This document shows, one piece after another, positions 27,411 through 39,398 of a stretch of 64,000 nucleotides of DNA. A program made the translations under genes and the position numbers. The notes beneath the pieces are model-generated. The model was not told the DNA's origin. It did no database searches and worked only from the letters and a program-made list of their open reading frames with translations. How positions within the stretch are numbered: the stretch's first letter is position 1; every line of letters starts with the position of its first letter. The stretch is from Whitmania pigra (taxonomy: Eukaryota > Annelida > Clitellata > Hirudinida > Haemopidae), in the NCBI GenBank assembly GCA_021613335.1, contig JAJTWR010000308.1, positions 1,177,001 through 1,241,000 of the forward strand. Direction: 5' to 3'.

Positions 27411-30400
27411 CTTACACTATATATTATTATATATCTTATATTATTATATATCTTACATTATACATTATTATGTATATCTTATATTATATATTGTCGTATA
27501 TTTTTCGAATGAAGTCAATTGGCGCAGTTGTTGCAAGGCAAATGTTTAATAACAAGACAACACTCTTATGCGGAGGAGCAGATGCGTAATGTCGTCTGAC
27601 ATAAACAACTCCCTTCACCCCAAGATCGAGATCATGTTTATACAATCAACATCATCATCATCATCACCGTCATTATCATCGCCGGACCACACATGAAGAT
27701 TATGGTAATGATGTCCCGCTCTTCTGACCAACGTACTTCTGTTATCGCTAGCACTTCTACCGCGCAATTATCGATACCCACCATCAATCGGCATCATTAT
27801 CATCACCTTCGGCATCGTTATCATCTGCGGCGTCATCATCAATACTGCCAGCATCATTACATCGGTAGTTCGACATCTCTTAAGGGTAAACATGTGTCAA
27901 ATGATTTCCTGTAATCAGGACCTCATTAAGAGGAAATTAAGTCCTTAATTCATTTAACAGTGCCTTCGCATTATCCGTCCTAATCTGTCAATCAACATTC
28001 AATCAATAGGTCGATTGATTGATTGATTAATCGACCGATTGGCCAATTTCAACAGGAACTCCAAAGTAAGAACCACTCAAGCGTATAATCAGCCAATCAG
28101 TTTCCACGATAAACTTTTATCACTTTTTAAATTACATCCTTGCGGGACCACACGTGGTAGTTGATATTTTGGATGAGAATAATGAGCAATGTTTTCAGAA
28201 AGGTTCGAGTTGCCGTTGGAAGGAAGAAATTCCAGGAACTTCGGAGCAATTAAGATTGAAGGAGTTTTTGTTCCTTCAACTTCAATACAAAGTGGAGGCT
28301 GAATTGTTTGCTTTGGTTTGTGTTTTGTCGGTCGGCATTCGTTGAAAATCTACTCAAGTTGTAAGGAAAGTAAATTTAATTAGATTAAATTTAAATTAGA
28401 TTTAATTCATTGTTAAGACAATGTGGGTGTCCGCAAAAATGTGTTAGAAAATTGATGACAAATTACGGATTTCCGCAATGAAATGGGGGAAAGTCTAAAG
28501 TGGACCAATGTTGACAAGGATAGGGGCTGGGACGTCATTTCAACATTTTCCAAGTGGGGAACCCTCGCACAACTTGAGGAGACGACCTCCTTTTTTTTGC
28601 TTCTAGCCAAAACTCAGAGGAGACAAACCATCGTAAAATATGAAGAAATTACCTTGTTTGCATTTAGTCTAAACTTAGGGAGGGCAACGGCCTCTGCCCC
28701 ACCAAATTATGTTCCTGGAGAAGGGCCATGAAAATTAGCAATTTTTTGTGTAAGTCCCTTATGGATGATTCCCAAGTGAAGTTCATTTAATGAACTGACG
28801 CTGACGTTGATAAGTTAGCGTGCCTTAGTTAATAAGTTAAGTTAGCATGCCTGATTCCTGGTCGCATCCTTGGTAATAGCGACATCAAAATTTTTACAAT
28901 ATTACGTCGGAGTTATCACATCGTAAATATTGATTATTAATGTTGCTGTACGACTGATGATAATTATTATTATGATTATTATGATTATTATTGTTGTTAT
29001 TGTTATTATTATTTATTGTAAAATGAATGAATTCACCAACTTATGCAAGGTTCAACTGTGGACCGAGACTGTTGATAACCAGGAGCGCACCTGCTACAAG
29101 TGAGTCCAGCAACTCCTGGCCTGCACGGGCATTGGCCAGTCAGTTGGTCACATGACCTTCCCAGTGAACCAACCGGATGGCACGTGCATTCTGTGAATGG
29201 GAATTTGAATATTAATATCACAACATCAACAACAATAAAAACATCTATCTATACCCAGCTGATAAATTAATTGAAAGAACACACAAAAAATGTGAACGTG
29301 TGAGGGAATCAATTAAAATGGAATTCATTTCAATCAAACTCCGCGTCTATAAAACTGAAAGCAAGTTGTGCTGCTTGTGAATTATATTATGTTACATTAA
29401 ATTAATTTTTTATTATTAAATTACTAATTAACTACAGCAACAACAAGAGTAACACGTTTTACAAAAAAAACTTGTTAAATTTCAAAATGTTGTCAATTAA
29501 ATAAGTATCAGAGAAATATATTCCACAATTCTGACCTTTGCAAGCCTTCCTGTGCGTGATTGGTTTGCTTGTGTCCCTGAAAAAGTTCTTCTTGCAAAGG
29601 TGGCAGTGCTTTCCTTCGGTGTTATGTCTGCAGGAAACGCAGACTCCGCCAGATTTGGACTGCTTGTAAAGTTCCATGTTGAAGCGACATTTCGTCGAAT
29701 GTCCGTTGCAATTGCACGCTTCAAAGGAAATTGAATACATTGAACAAATAATTCGTGACTCCAACGTTAATCATCTTATACGTGTTCGAGTAGTTAATAA
29801 ACAAGCATCAATGGACGGGCTGTTGTTACTGTTGCGTAATGAAGCCAGCGAAAATCAGCCCACTGGAAATCGGGATATTAATGAAAACAAAAGTCGAACT
29901 TAATTCACTAACACGTTGAAGACACTCGACATCTCATGAGCATAATTTATTCATATTATTCAAACTTCTCAAAACAATGTATCTGCACAAATCGATTCGA
30001 AACGCTCGTTCAACAACTCAACTCAATGAACTCTCAACTTTCACCTTCCTTGTCAGTGGAAGTCTCCCTAGTCTCAAATCAACCCCATGTACTAATCATT
30101 AATGACCATCCATCATCATCTCCAGCTAAAAATCTTGAGTCACGTGAGTACAACGGAGCCTGGAAATATGCAAACGAGCCTGCGGGATGATAACAACCTG
30201 TCCCCGAGAGAGAACAACTACTTGACACCTCCCCTCCAATTTTACCGCTCTTTAGTCACGTGATAAATGGGCCACCCTCGCGTTCGAACCGTGAAGTCTT
30301 TAAATCCCTGTGGTAGTGGTAATTGGGCCAGGATTAAGCGGTTCTTAAGCCGAAAATGAATGGAAAATCCGAAAATTACTGCTGGGTTCGAGATAACTTG

Positions 30401-32070
30401 TTGCAGATGTTAATATTTTATGTGGCCATAAATAATTATAATTTTCTATGAAATTCATATTAGAGAGCTTTCGTTCGCATTATTTCATAATTTCAAAAAC
30501 TCGCTCGATTATCGACACAGGGCTATTGAATTGATCGAAATGACTGAATTGATTGAAATGATTGAAGTGATTAAATGATTGAAGTGATTGAAATGATTGA
30601 AGAGATTAGATGATTGAAATGATTGAATTGATGTTATTAGACAGAGGAGGGTCGAGATAGAAGTTGTTTAAATTAAGCTCGTTCGACTTTCATTGTTTGA
30701 CGTTAAAAGTTCTTTGAAATTCAATGACCTCCCACATAAACAAATTCCTAGATGAGGTCGCCACGCTCGAGAAGCAGTTGAAACCACACCAACAAATGGC
30801 ACGACCTGGGCCTAATTGAAAACGTTTGAACAAACCACCTACCGATGCATTCGTTGGCTTCTTGTTGGGTGGCTCTGTTCCACGGTCTGTCGACGTAGAA
30901 GGGCTTACACCGGTCGCAATCCACACCGTCGGTGTTGTGCCTGCACCGACAAGCCTGTTCCCCGTGTCTGTTGAGGGTGCATTCCGACGCGTGTCCGTTG
31001 CACTTGCACCTTCCACCGATGGCGATGTCAGACATGGAAAAGAATTGAAAGGTTTCTAATAAGGAGGAGCCCTGTTGAAATTCCAGCGAGTTGGAGTTGG
31101 TTTCTTGTCTGTAAAAGTCGCTCGAGCGAAATATTCTGGGCGAGTTTCGAGAACTGGAACTTTTGACTATGAGATCGGAATGGAGGAAGGGAGATTGCTG
31201 GAGTTTCTTGAGGACGATTCGAATATCCGTGGCTGTCTGCCAATCCTGGAGAATCAAATTGGAGTCAATTTCAGCCGCGGAGGGTCGTCCTTCGAGGGTA
31301 CTGAAAGCTACTCTCGCATGATCAGATCCAGTCAGATGGTTTTGTTGACTGTAAATCTCGCTGCAAAGTGCTTCCTGTTCGTTTGCCTTGGAGGCTTGAC
31401 CTTTGGCTTGTTTGCCGAACGTTTTCTTGCAGTCGCTGGAATAAAACTGGAATGGCAGCCACGACTTTCCATGATCTGCGGACTTGTAAATCGCAAGAGA
31501 ATCAGGTCTCATCGAGCAGAACTGGAGACTTATGTAGGTGATTTCAAACTTTTTCTTCAGATTCAAAGTCAAAGTCACGTGGCTGGAGTTGGAGGAGTCA
31601 GTTTCCTGATGAGGTTCCCTTTGGAATGGAGAAGATACCCAACAGGTGACGTTGTTAGAATTATGGAGATCAGTGAGATGCTGAGTAGGGTAGGAGGAAG
31701 AGGGGTTCGAAGCATCGCAAACAAAACATGAAACGCGATTCTGGTGTTCGAGGTGACGAGGATGTTTACTGGAAGGTTGTTGGCGATGTCTGCGATGAAG
31801 CACCTGCTTTGGATCCCTTCTTTGCTCCGAAGATGAGTCTGAACTTCCCCTCAGAACGCAGTGCTTCGTGGGAGGCGCGCCGCATGTGCTCGTAGCTTCG
31901 ACTGTTCTGCCAAGGGCCGCATTCACAAATTCCGGGAGACATTTCCTTGCGGACCCATCGGAGGTGTAACAAAGATCTACGTTCTGATCAGCTGGATCGA
32001 TAGGTTCACTTCCAGTCGTTTGAATGAGTAACCACGTGATCAATAAGAATTTCTTCGCTATTTCCATCAT
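26587..32070 (-). CDS. Netrin (laminin-N, three LE repeats, NTR)
   Basis: Seven exons: 32070-30843, 29718-29536, 29190-29041, 27281-27249, 27186-27157, 27047-26982, 26921-26587, all in phase, 674 residues (human netrin-1 has 604). A signal peptide ([16 protein letters not shown]) is followed by the laminin-N domain with [20 protein letters not shown], then LE1 ([12 protein letters not shown]), LE2 ([27 protein letters not shown]) and LE3 ([20 protein letters not shown]). The basic NTR domain ends [10 protein letters not shown]. Netrins are secreted guidance cues that bind DCC and UNC5. The laminin-N domain contains an Arg/His/Gln-rich insert of about 30 residues ([15 protein letters not shown]). 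The linker between LE3 and NTR is built from exons of 33 and 30 bases. Met may be at 32070 or 32067. Introns 1 and 3 are over 1 kb and hold simple repeats. Confidence 0.94.
27358..27405. repeat. TTC/TTA microsatellite in a netrin intron
   Basis: A TTC run followed by a TTA run, then an AT-rich TATATCTTA tandem to about 27495. It lies in netrin intron 3, which also holds ATC/ATT simple sequence around 27645-27850 and ATT/GTT repeats at 28960-29020. Confidence 0.9.
30533..30635. repeat. ATTGAAGTG-type minisatellite in netrin intron 1
   Basis: Roughly ten imperfect copies of a 9-10-base unit related to ATTGAAATG or ATTGAAGTG. It lies just downstream, in the sense of transcription, of the first netrin exon. 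Confidence 0.75.
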
Positions 32071-35000
32071 GCTCACCTTGTTAAACGTCCAGAAATTACT
32101 TCAGGTCAACGGTAAATGCGAAATTCTCACTCATAATGCGTATAAAGTAATCCGGGAGATGAAAATTTTTTAAGAGGTTGAGGCATCTTATTTATATTGC
32201 GCACGACCCTTTTGGAGGGCTGGGCTGGCGTTCTTTTGAAATGAGGAATCTCTGAAAGAAATGAGACGATTTATTTGATAATTCCAATGAGCACTTTGCA
32301 AAGCAGCTTTAGAGATAATCCTCGTTAATCCGTGAACGAGCCAGCGCTATTTGAGCCGCCTATCACTGGCACATTGTAAGTGAGTGTTTATATGTATGAA
32401 TGTCTGTTCCTGAGCTTATCAGTAGACACCTCTCCTGTCATTGTTATCACCTTCCCCTGATCATTCACGATCATCACACTTGTAACCGGGAGAACATTTT
32501 TAATTCATCAGATATTCATGATTTCAGCGTCATTAACATCTATTATGCTAATTTATGAAACGACATTAGAATTGTTACTCATTAATATCGATTAAGTGAG
32601 CTGAATAAACGAAGCTGATACGAAGCAGACCAAAAAGTGATAAAATGAAAACATGCTTTAGAATTTAATTATATTTGGTTCATCATACTAACAAGACTTT
32701 CTTTCTTCTCTGGCCGCAACCTGCAAATAAACTAGTTATGACTAACATATTTTTGTAAATTAACATTCAACCGAAAAAGCAATATGACCGGAAAGTTGAC
32801 GTTTCAATTTGCATATTTTATCAAATAAAAGTTATTTATTCAGATGAAAGGAAAAAGTCTGATGCGGATCTGAGGCTCTCATCTGCATTTATACGAGATG
32901 AGTTTGCATGGAAAACACACCCACTTCCATCTGGCAGATGGAAAATCAAATTGACGACATGGAATGTATAATTCAATTGCTAAGAAAAAAATTCTCTGAA
33001 TCACGAAGGTGACTCAGCATGTGGTCACTAGAATGACGTAATGATTTGAATTTAAATAAAGTTTAAAGGAATGCTTTAAAGTTGATTTCTATCTTCTCAA
33101 GTTGCGCAAACTTTAGCACCAATTGGCCTGAAGCTAACTTGAGTAATTCGAGACAACATTCCTGTAAGATTCGAAGATTTAACTAAATCCTCAGTCAAGG
33201 GTGAGCAGCAAGGAAATCTTTAGAAAGAAAACAAAAGGACTTCTTTAGATTGAAATGAAATTTTCTTTTGATGAAACTATAACTTTCGTAATTAATTTTT
33301 CTTGCATAACGTCTCAATATGATCACAGTAATGATTATTGTACTGACTTTGCAACTCAATGAGATCTCGTCACAAGCTGCCCTTACACTTAAGAGGTCAA
33401 AACAATATTGGCTTATGTCAGGATCTTATGCTAGGATTTAGAATTTGCGAGGAGTGAAAATCAAATTTAATTTTTTTTTTCATAAAATGAACAACCATAT
33501 TTGCGGATTTGATAAAATGACAGTAATAATGCACCAATCAGAAAATTTGTTTAATCCCTTCATTATTTACATTTACCATATTTGTTATAATTCCATTCGT
33601 CCATCCATCTACTCATATGTATGAAGGTCCTCCCCATTTCACAAAATGAAGAGAAGCAACCGCCATTCAAATGTGGAATTTCTCTTTGTGCTGTTTTTTT
33701 TTATATTGGCTTCCTTCAAATGCTTCTAAAAGATCTAGCGGTCATTCAAGAAAACATCCTGAAGAAATGAACCTTCAATAAACATTGAAATGTTTCAAGC
33801 GAACCGAGTGCAAATTTCGTGTAAATTTGAGAATGACTTGATTTGAAGTCTTGCTGTGGCTGAGTTTTCAAGCCCAATTGCAGATTCTAAATTTCTTGAC
33901 TTGGATTTATTGAATATTTATCGTTACGGTTTCAGGCTGGTATAATAAGGGGGAAAGTCATAATAATAAATTAATAAAAGTGATAGAGGATGTAGAAATA
34001 ATATTAACGCGTTTAATTAATTTTAATAAATGTTTGTAAAATTATGATAGTATAATTACTTAATATAATGTTTATTATCTGTGATGGTGGAATGTTAGGA
34101 CCCGAAGATTTCCTATAAGAATCGCAATCGTGCACTCTAGCAAAAGCATTCTTTATAACTTCGAAAAATTGATTAGGTAAAGAAAGGCCTTCCTTTCCCG
34201 ATACAATTTTGTAAGTCTCGATGAGGTTCCTCCAGGGACGTCATTTGGAGGGGCGGGTGGAGAAACGATATCTCATCATGTTCCCTCTGCTTATCTTCTA
34301 CAGTGTTGTCAGCTGACATCTTCTTAACCTATCCTCTAAATTCAACTTTCCCATTCCTTTTATGGCCTCGGTTGTTCTTTGCACTCTCCCCAATATTCAC
34401 AATTTCTTTCAAATGTGGGTTACAACATTGTACGCTATAGGTATAATCAAGAAAGATCTGGGTATGATAATGCATATGAATGGAAAAATCCGTGCATGGA
34501 ACTTACATAAAAAGTAAATAGAATACTTGGAATTATAAAGAGTACAGTAGTAAGTAGAGATAAAGATACAATTATGAGGAAGAGATAACACATGAAGATA
34601 TATAAACTGGGTATAGCATCGGTGATATAGATTCAACCAACTGTGAATATGAAACCTCTGAGGATGAAGTGCCTTGAACTGCCTTGCCAAGAGGGAATTT
34701 AAAGCAATCGAAAAAATTAAAGTTGTTCTGTAGATACTGCAAGAAATTTTTTATTTAAGCACAGCCAATCCAAGTTGTTAATAATTATTTAAAAAATCAA
34801 AATATTTATTTTATTTTTAAAACTACAAAATATATTCAAACATGCGGCCATGTTGTACTCATTAAAAATATTTTGCTTGCCCAGGGCGTTGTTTTAGTTA
34901 TACGAAAAGGTTAAAGTTTTGGATTATTTTATTATTTTGCATAGAGATAAGAACGTTCGTATGGAAAATGCTGAATGCACACTTAAAATTTATTATGATT

Positions 35001-35398
35001 ACGATTGGTTTGGAACCTAATTTTACATACTGGATTTTTGATTGATTTGCAGTGTCGCCACATAGCTTTACTCGCTAAATCGTACTGGTTATTAAGTTGA
35101 TGTCGATGATTACTATTATTGTTGTCATTACCCGGACATTCACTTCATTACGAGGTGGTTAGGGTGGAAATTGCCTAACAAAACCAGATTGCCTAGATTT
35201 GTTAATAAAAGTGAAATGCTACTAAAATTTTGTTAGTTGTTGCATTTAAATATAAGTTAGGATCATCCTCATTGGAAGTAAATTTTATCACTGCAATATA
35301 TTTGTTGATCTGTCAATTCTTTCTGTTTTTCAAATTTATTATCCTCCTCCAGCAAACCTCATCTTTGGTTTTCAAAATTTTGACAAAGAGCAAGCAAA
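32071..35398. other. Intergenic region upstream of netrin and of the RRM gene
   Basis: A 3.3 kb divergent spacer between the netrin start (minus) and the RRM gene start (plus). No exon, RNA gene or clear repeat is recognised. It must contain the netrin promoter. Confidence 0.5.
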
Positions 35399-37194
35399 AT
35401 GTCTGTAAAGTTATTTGTGGGTAATTTGCCATCTGGTTGTAGACAGAGCGATCTGGAGCATCTCTTTTCTCAATATGGTCAAATTGTAGAATGTTCGATC
35501 ATGGGCAGTTATGGGTTTGTGGTAAGTTGTTATTCTTCTTATTAGCATTTATTGTTAATATTAAAATATGTTACCTAGTGATAGTTGCTAGCCTTTGTGT
35601 TACAACTGATGGATATAATGATTTGTAGCATATGTCGGGACAAACTGAGGCACAGTCAGCCATAAATGATCTTAATGGTTTTACCTTGATGGGTTCTGCC
35701 TTGAGTGTTGAGGTATTTTCATCAATTTACTTCTATTGAATCTGTTTTGAGTGATTAATTTGTAGCAATAATTTGCAAATTTCTCATACTAACTGCTTGC
35801 AACTCAGAATTGCTTACAATGTTTTTTAGTTATCAAAACCAGGGTCTGGCAAGAAAACAGGAAAAGGGTTGGTTTTCAAACAATGCTATTGAGATTATTT
35901 TTATTATTGCTGTTGTTATTTTTTAGAATTCCAGATAGAACGGGTCTAACAAAAATATTCATAGGAAATATCAAGGAAGGCACCACAGATGAGGAGATGA
36001 AGTCGCTGTTTGAAACTTATGGAGAAGTTGCAGAGGCGGACGTCTGTGGAGGATTTGGATTCATTGTGAGCATGTGATGCTTTTTCTTAATGCAATCCTT
36101 ATATCTGGGTTTTATTACAGAAATAAATGATTGTTTTGCATATAATGACATTAGACTTTATTTAAGTTTTCTTTCGTAGCATATGAAAGATCATAGCAGT
36201 GCATTAAAGGCTATAAAATGTCTTAAAGGATACTTGCTGAATGGAAACAGGTTGAATATTGAGGTATGGGCAAGTTGCATAATTTTTTTATTATATTGGC
36301 TGACATTTCAAGTTCATCTCTTATTTAATGTTACAATTGAAATTAAAAGCTGTCGACAAAATCGACCCAAGGTCGCAGCAAATCTGGAAATCCAGAAGAT
36401 TTCAGGTTACTTTCTACTTGCTCACTGACCATTCAAAGCTCCTTGATGATGTACAGCATTGTTTTAGGTATGATGACTTTTCTGGGACTTCTTATGGAAG
36501 AGGTAGTTTTCAGGGGCGAGTGCTTAGGGGAAGGGGAGTAGCACCACCCAGATTTGATCCCTACAAAACCAGTGGGCCAAGGAGGCCCCTCTTGGAGGAT
36601 TACAACTCTGGTTCTATGTATCCATCCCCGTCCAGACCTCCTCTCTTGCCAAACAACCCCGGAATGGGGGGCTCTGATAGCTTTGCCAGAGAGCTTCTCG
36701 ATTTGTACCTAAAGAATCCTGTAGCGTTTGATCGATATGCCAGAGATCCCCTGGTGCAGCAGTCTTTAAATCTGAACACAGAGGATGACTCTGGAAATAT
36801 TGATCCTTATTATAGGCCTCCTAGGGAATACTATGAAAAGAAACCGTTAGTTTTGCATTATTTCTTGTGATATTTTTATGCGCTCGTCAAGTAGAAGCTA
36901 AATATCGGGTTGATATATATGCGTGCGTATGTATATATTTTGGTTTGCTTTATGTTTTTTATCATAAACACATCTGGATGTGGATTTCACTGTATTGACA
37001 GGATGGCAGGTGACAGTATTGAAACCATGCCTGTCACTTATCCAAATGTGCCTATGCCGGGTTTGTCGAGGGGCGGTCACGGTTCGGGAAGTGGAATGAG
37101 GCACCCTTTGCCGTATCCACCTGCAATGGGACCTAGGATGCAGAGAATGCCAGGTTCCGGTAATGGATCTCATCTTTACACTTCGTTCGAATAA
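35399..37194 (+). CDS. Two-RRM RNA-binding protein, RBM4/RBM14/lark-like
   Basis: Eight exons: 35399-35521, 35629-35712, 35830-35867, 35927-36065, 36180-36263, 36350-36405, 36468-36845, 37002-37194, giving 364 residues. RRM1 has RNP2 LFVGNL and RNP1 YGFVHM; RRM2 has RNP2 IFIGNI and RNP1 FGFIHM. Each RRM is split by a phase-0 intron exactly inside RNP1, and each second half is an 84-base exon starting CATATG. After RRM2 comes LSTKSTQGRSKSG, like the start of the linker in RBM4 and RBM14. The C-terminal half is low in complexity (GRGSFQGRVLRGRG, many Pro, Gly, Tyr). The CCHC zinc knuckle of RBM4 and lark is absent, so RBM14 or a reduced RBM4-like form is closer. Such proteins act in splicing and translation control. 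AATAAA at 37449-37454 is the likely polyadenylation signal. Confidence 0.88.
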
Positions 37195-39398
37195 TCGATA
37201 GGACGATTCCGTGGCTCATCTTCTCGGTTTTCCGCACTTGTTGGACTTCTGACGAGAAGTTTAAAGATCGGCAGATAAATTTGCGGAATAGTTTGACATT
37301 CGCTATCGTTTTGTGACTCGAATCATGTCATGCTGCCGAGCTCATGACAGACGATGTTTTTCTGTTGTTTTGCACGTTAATCCGGAAACCCGTTGTAAGT
37401 GTTACAGGACAGATTTTCCTCGAGAATCAGTCCGAGTTTTTAAGACCAAATAAATAAAAACCTTGAAACCTCTTATTGTGAGAAAATATTCTTTTATTGC
37501 CACACGATAATGTTCAGTTTAAACCGTTGAAATTGTTGCGCCAAACAAGATGTCAAACAAGTCCACGCCGTTCGAAGAGACCCACATTTATGAGTTCGTT
37601 CTGTCAATCGGTCCGGAAGTTTCCAAGCGGCGCTCGAACTACGACATCGTTCGGTATCGTTTAGCCATTTTCTTTGCGACCTCACATTTCTTGAAAATTT
37701 GAAATTGATTTATGCTTGCTTGGAATCTATCTGCTTTATATAGACCTAATGAAAATGATGGGATCACAGTTTATCTGTAACGTGTGTTTATGGGTGTTGG
37801 TGATGCTTTCTGTTTCTGTGCTATTGAAAGCTACTTCAAGTTATAATTTCCTTATTTCAGGTGAATTGTAGGACCCTAGATCTTGTGAGTTCCTGGACAT
37901 ATCAGTTGTGCAGTTCAACATTTAGGTTGTTCTATTATTCTTAATAATTTAATTATCAAATTTTTAAGTTATTAAATTGCCATCAGCAGTTTTTTTCATT
38001 GCTTTTTTTTCATTCCTTGCATTTCAGGAGTTCATCACTTTGCCATGGTGCCTCTACAAACAAACTGGAAGTTTGTGCTCATGCTGATGAAATGTTTATA
38101 ATGTGATGTTTTTTAACAATATCACATCTTTAGAGATGACGTTTCTTGCTTTAGCATTCCTCATGGTAATCATATTGGATTGGAACTACAAACAGGGTAG
38201 TGTTTAAATTAATTTGTATTCTTAGTAATTACCTGTTTTTGCATAAATGTTTTGTTTGAAAAATTTTAGTTATTTGGTTGTCTTACATATATAACATAAT
38301 AAATGTGCTATTGAATATGCTATCTATTACAATTAATGATTTAATCATTGATTTAAATATGAAATTTTGAGAAATTTATTGTTAATTTAGAAATGTATGG
38401 TATTCAGTCATTTGGTGATTGTGATTCAAACACAATTGTGATATAAAGAGCAGGATAAGCACATTATTTGTTACATATCAAGTATTATATATAACTATAT
38501 CTATGTAGAAAGCTTGTTATTTCTCACTAGAATCTTTTGTTTTTAAGGGAATGAAATGCATGGTTGCCTTTCCAACCGATCATCAAGTCTTCAGTTTCTG
38601 GTGGTGCTCAATATTCAGTGGTGTCAAGGTCTTTTTGAGAAGCAGAATCTTCCAAGAGGCATTTATACTTGTAAACAATAAATCAAAGTACTATTTTAAT
38701 ATCTTCATTAAAACTTGTTTATTTTATTACTGATTTTCCTTGCTTTAATTCTAATTTCGGAATGGTGGTGTTCGAGTTCGACGTCATTCCCAGGGGCAAA
38801 ATATCACAATGTTTATTCGTAATTTATGTCATAATTACGTATCAGTGTTGAAGCTAATTCTGTGGGTCTTGCTATGTAGGATCCCTGGTCAATGATGGTA
38901 CATGGGTTGTCGACTCCCTCTTGTATCTACTTAGGACACTTAGGATCTAATATTTTAATTATTGATGAGGAAGGTATGGTGCCGAGGGTGTCAAGTTACA
39001 AGGTTCCCGACGTGGCGTTATGCCACATGCGGTTCTAAGTCACATTTCGTGATCCGGCCTCATTGGGAATTTTATCACTAATAGTGCTGTTATTATTATT
39101 ATAAATAAAAACTTTTGGGTATATCTCCAATGTAATAGTATTAAAGGCTAACAGGTGTGGCACGAAATCGCTTTGAAAAAGTCTTACAGGCTTCTGAGAT
39201 GATAGGGAGACAGATTATTATTTGATCCAAAACATTGCATAGCTTGCTATAATTTTTAAAATTAATTAGCCATAATAAACATTTATATTCCATATATATA
39301 TTTCATGTTTATATCCCATTTATATTTGATTTACATTACCAGTAATATTTTCATTATCCTTGTCCACTTTGTACCGAAAGTATGGCCAAACGAGCGGC
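37195..39398. other. Intergenic, no gene recognised
   Basis: This contains the 3' UTR of the RRM gene to about 37480 and then 1.9 kb of AT-rich DNA. The open frames at 37494-37685 (minus) and 38551-38733 (plus) lack motifs and are not called. Confidence 0.5.

Noticed and set aside
27329..27589. Plus-strand frames rich in Tyr, Phe and Leu
   Set aside because: They are simple-repeat translation inside a netrin intron.
31075..31731. Plus-strand 218-codon frame
   Set aside because: It lies antisense to the netrin laminin-N exon and has no motif or splice context.
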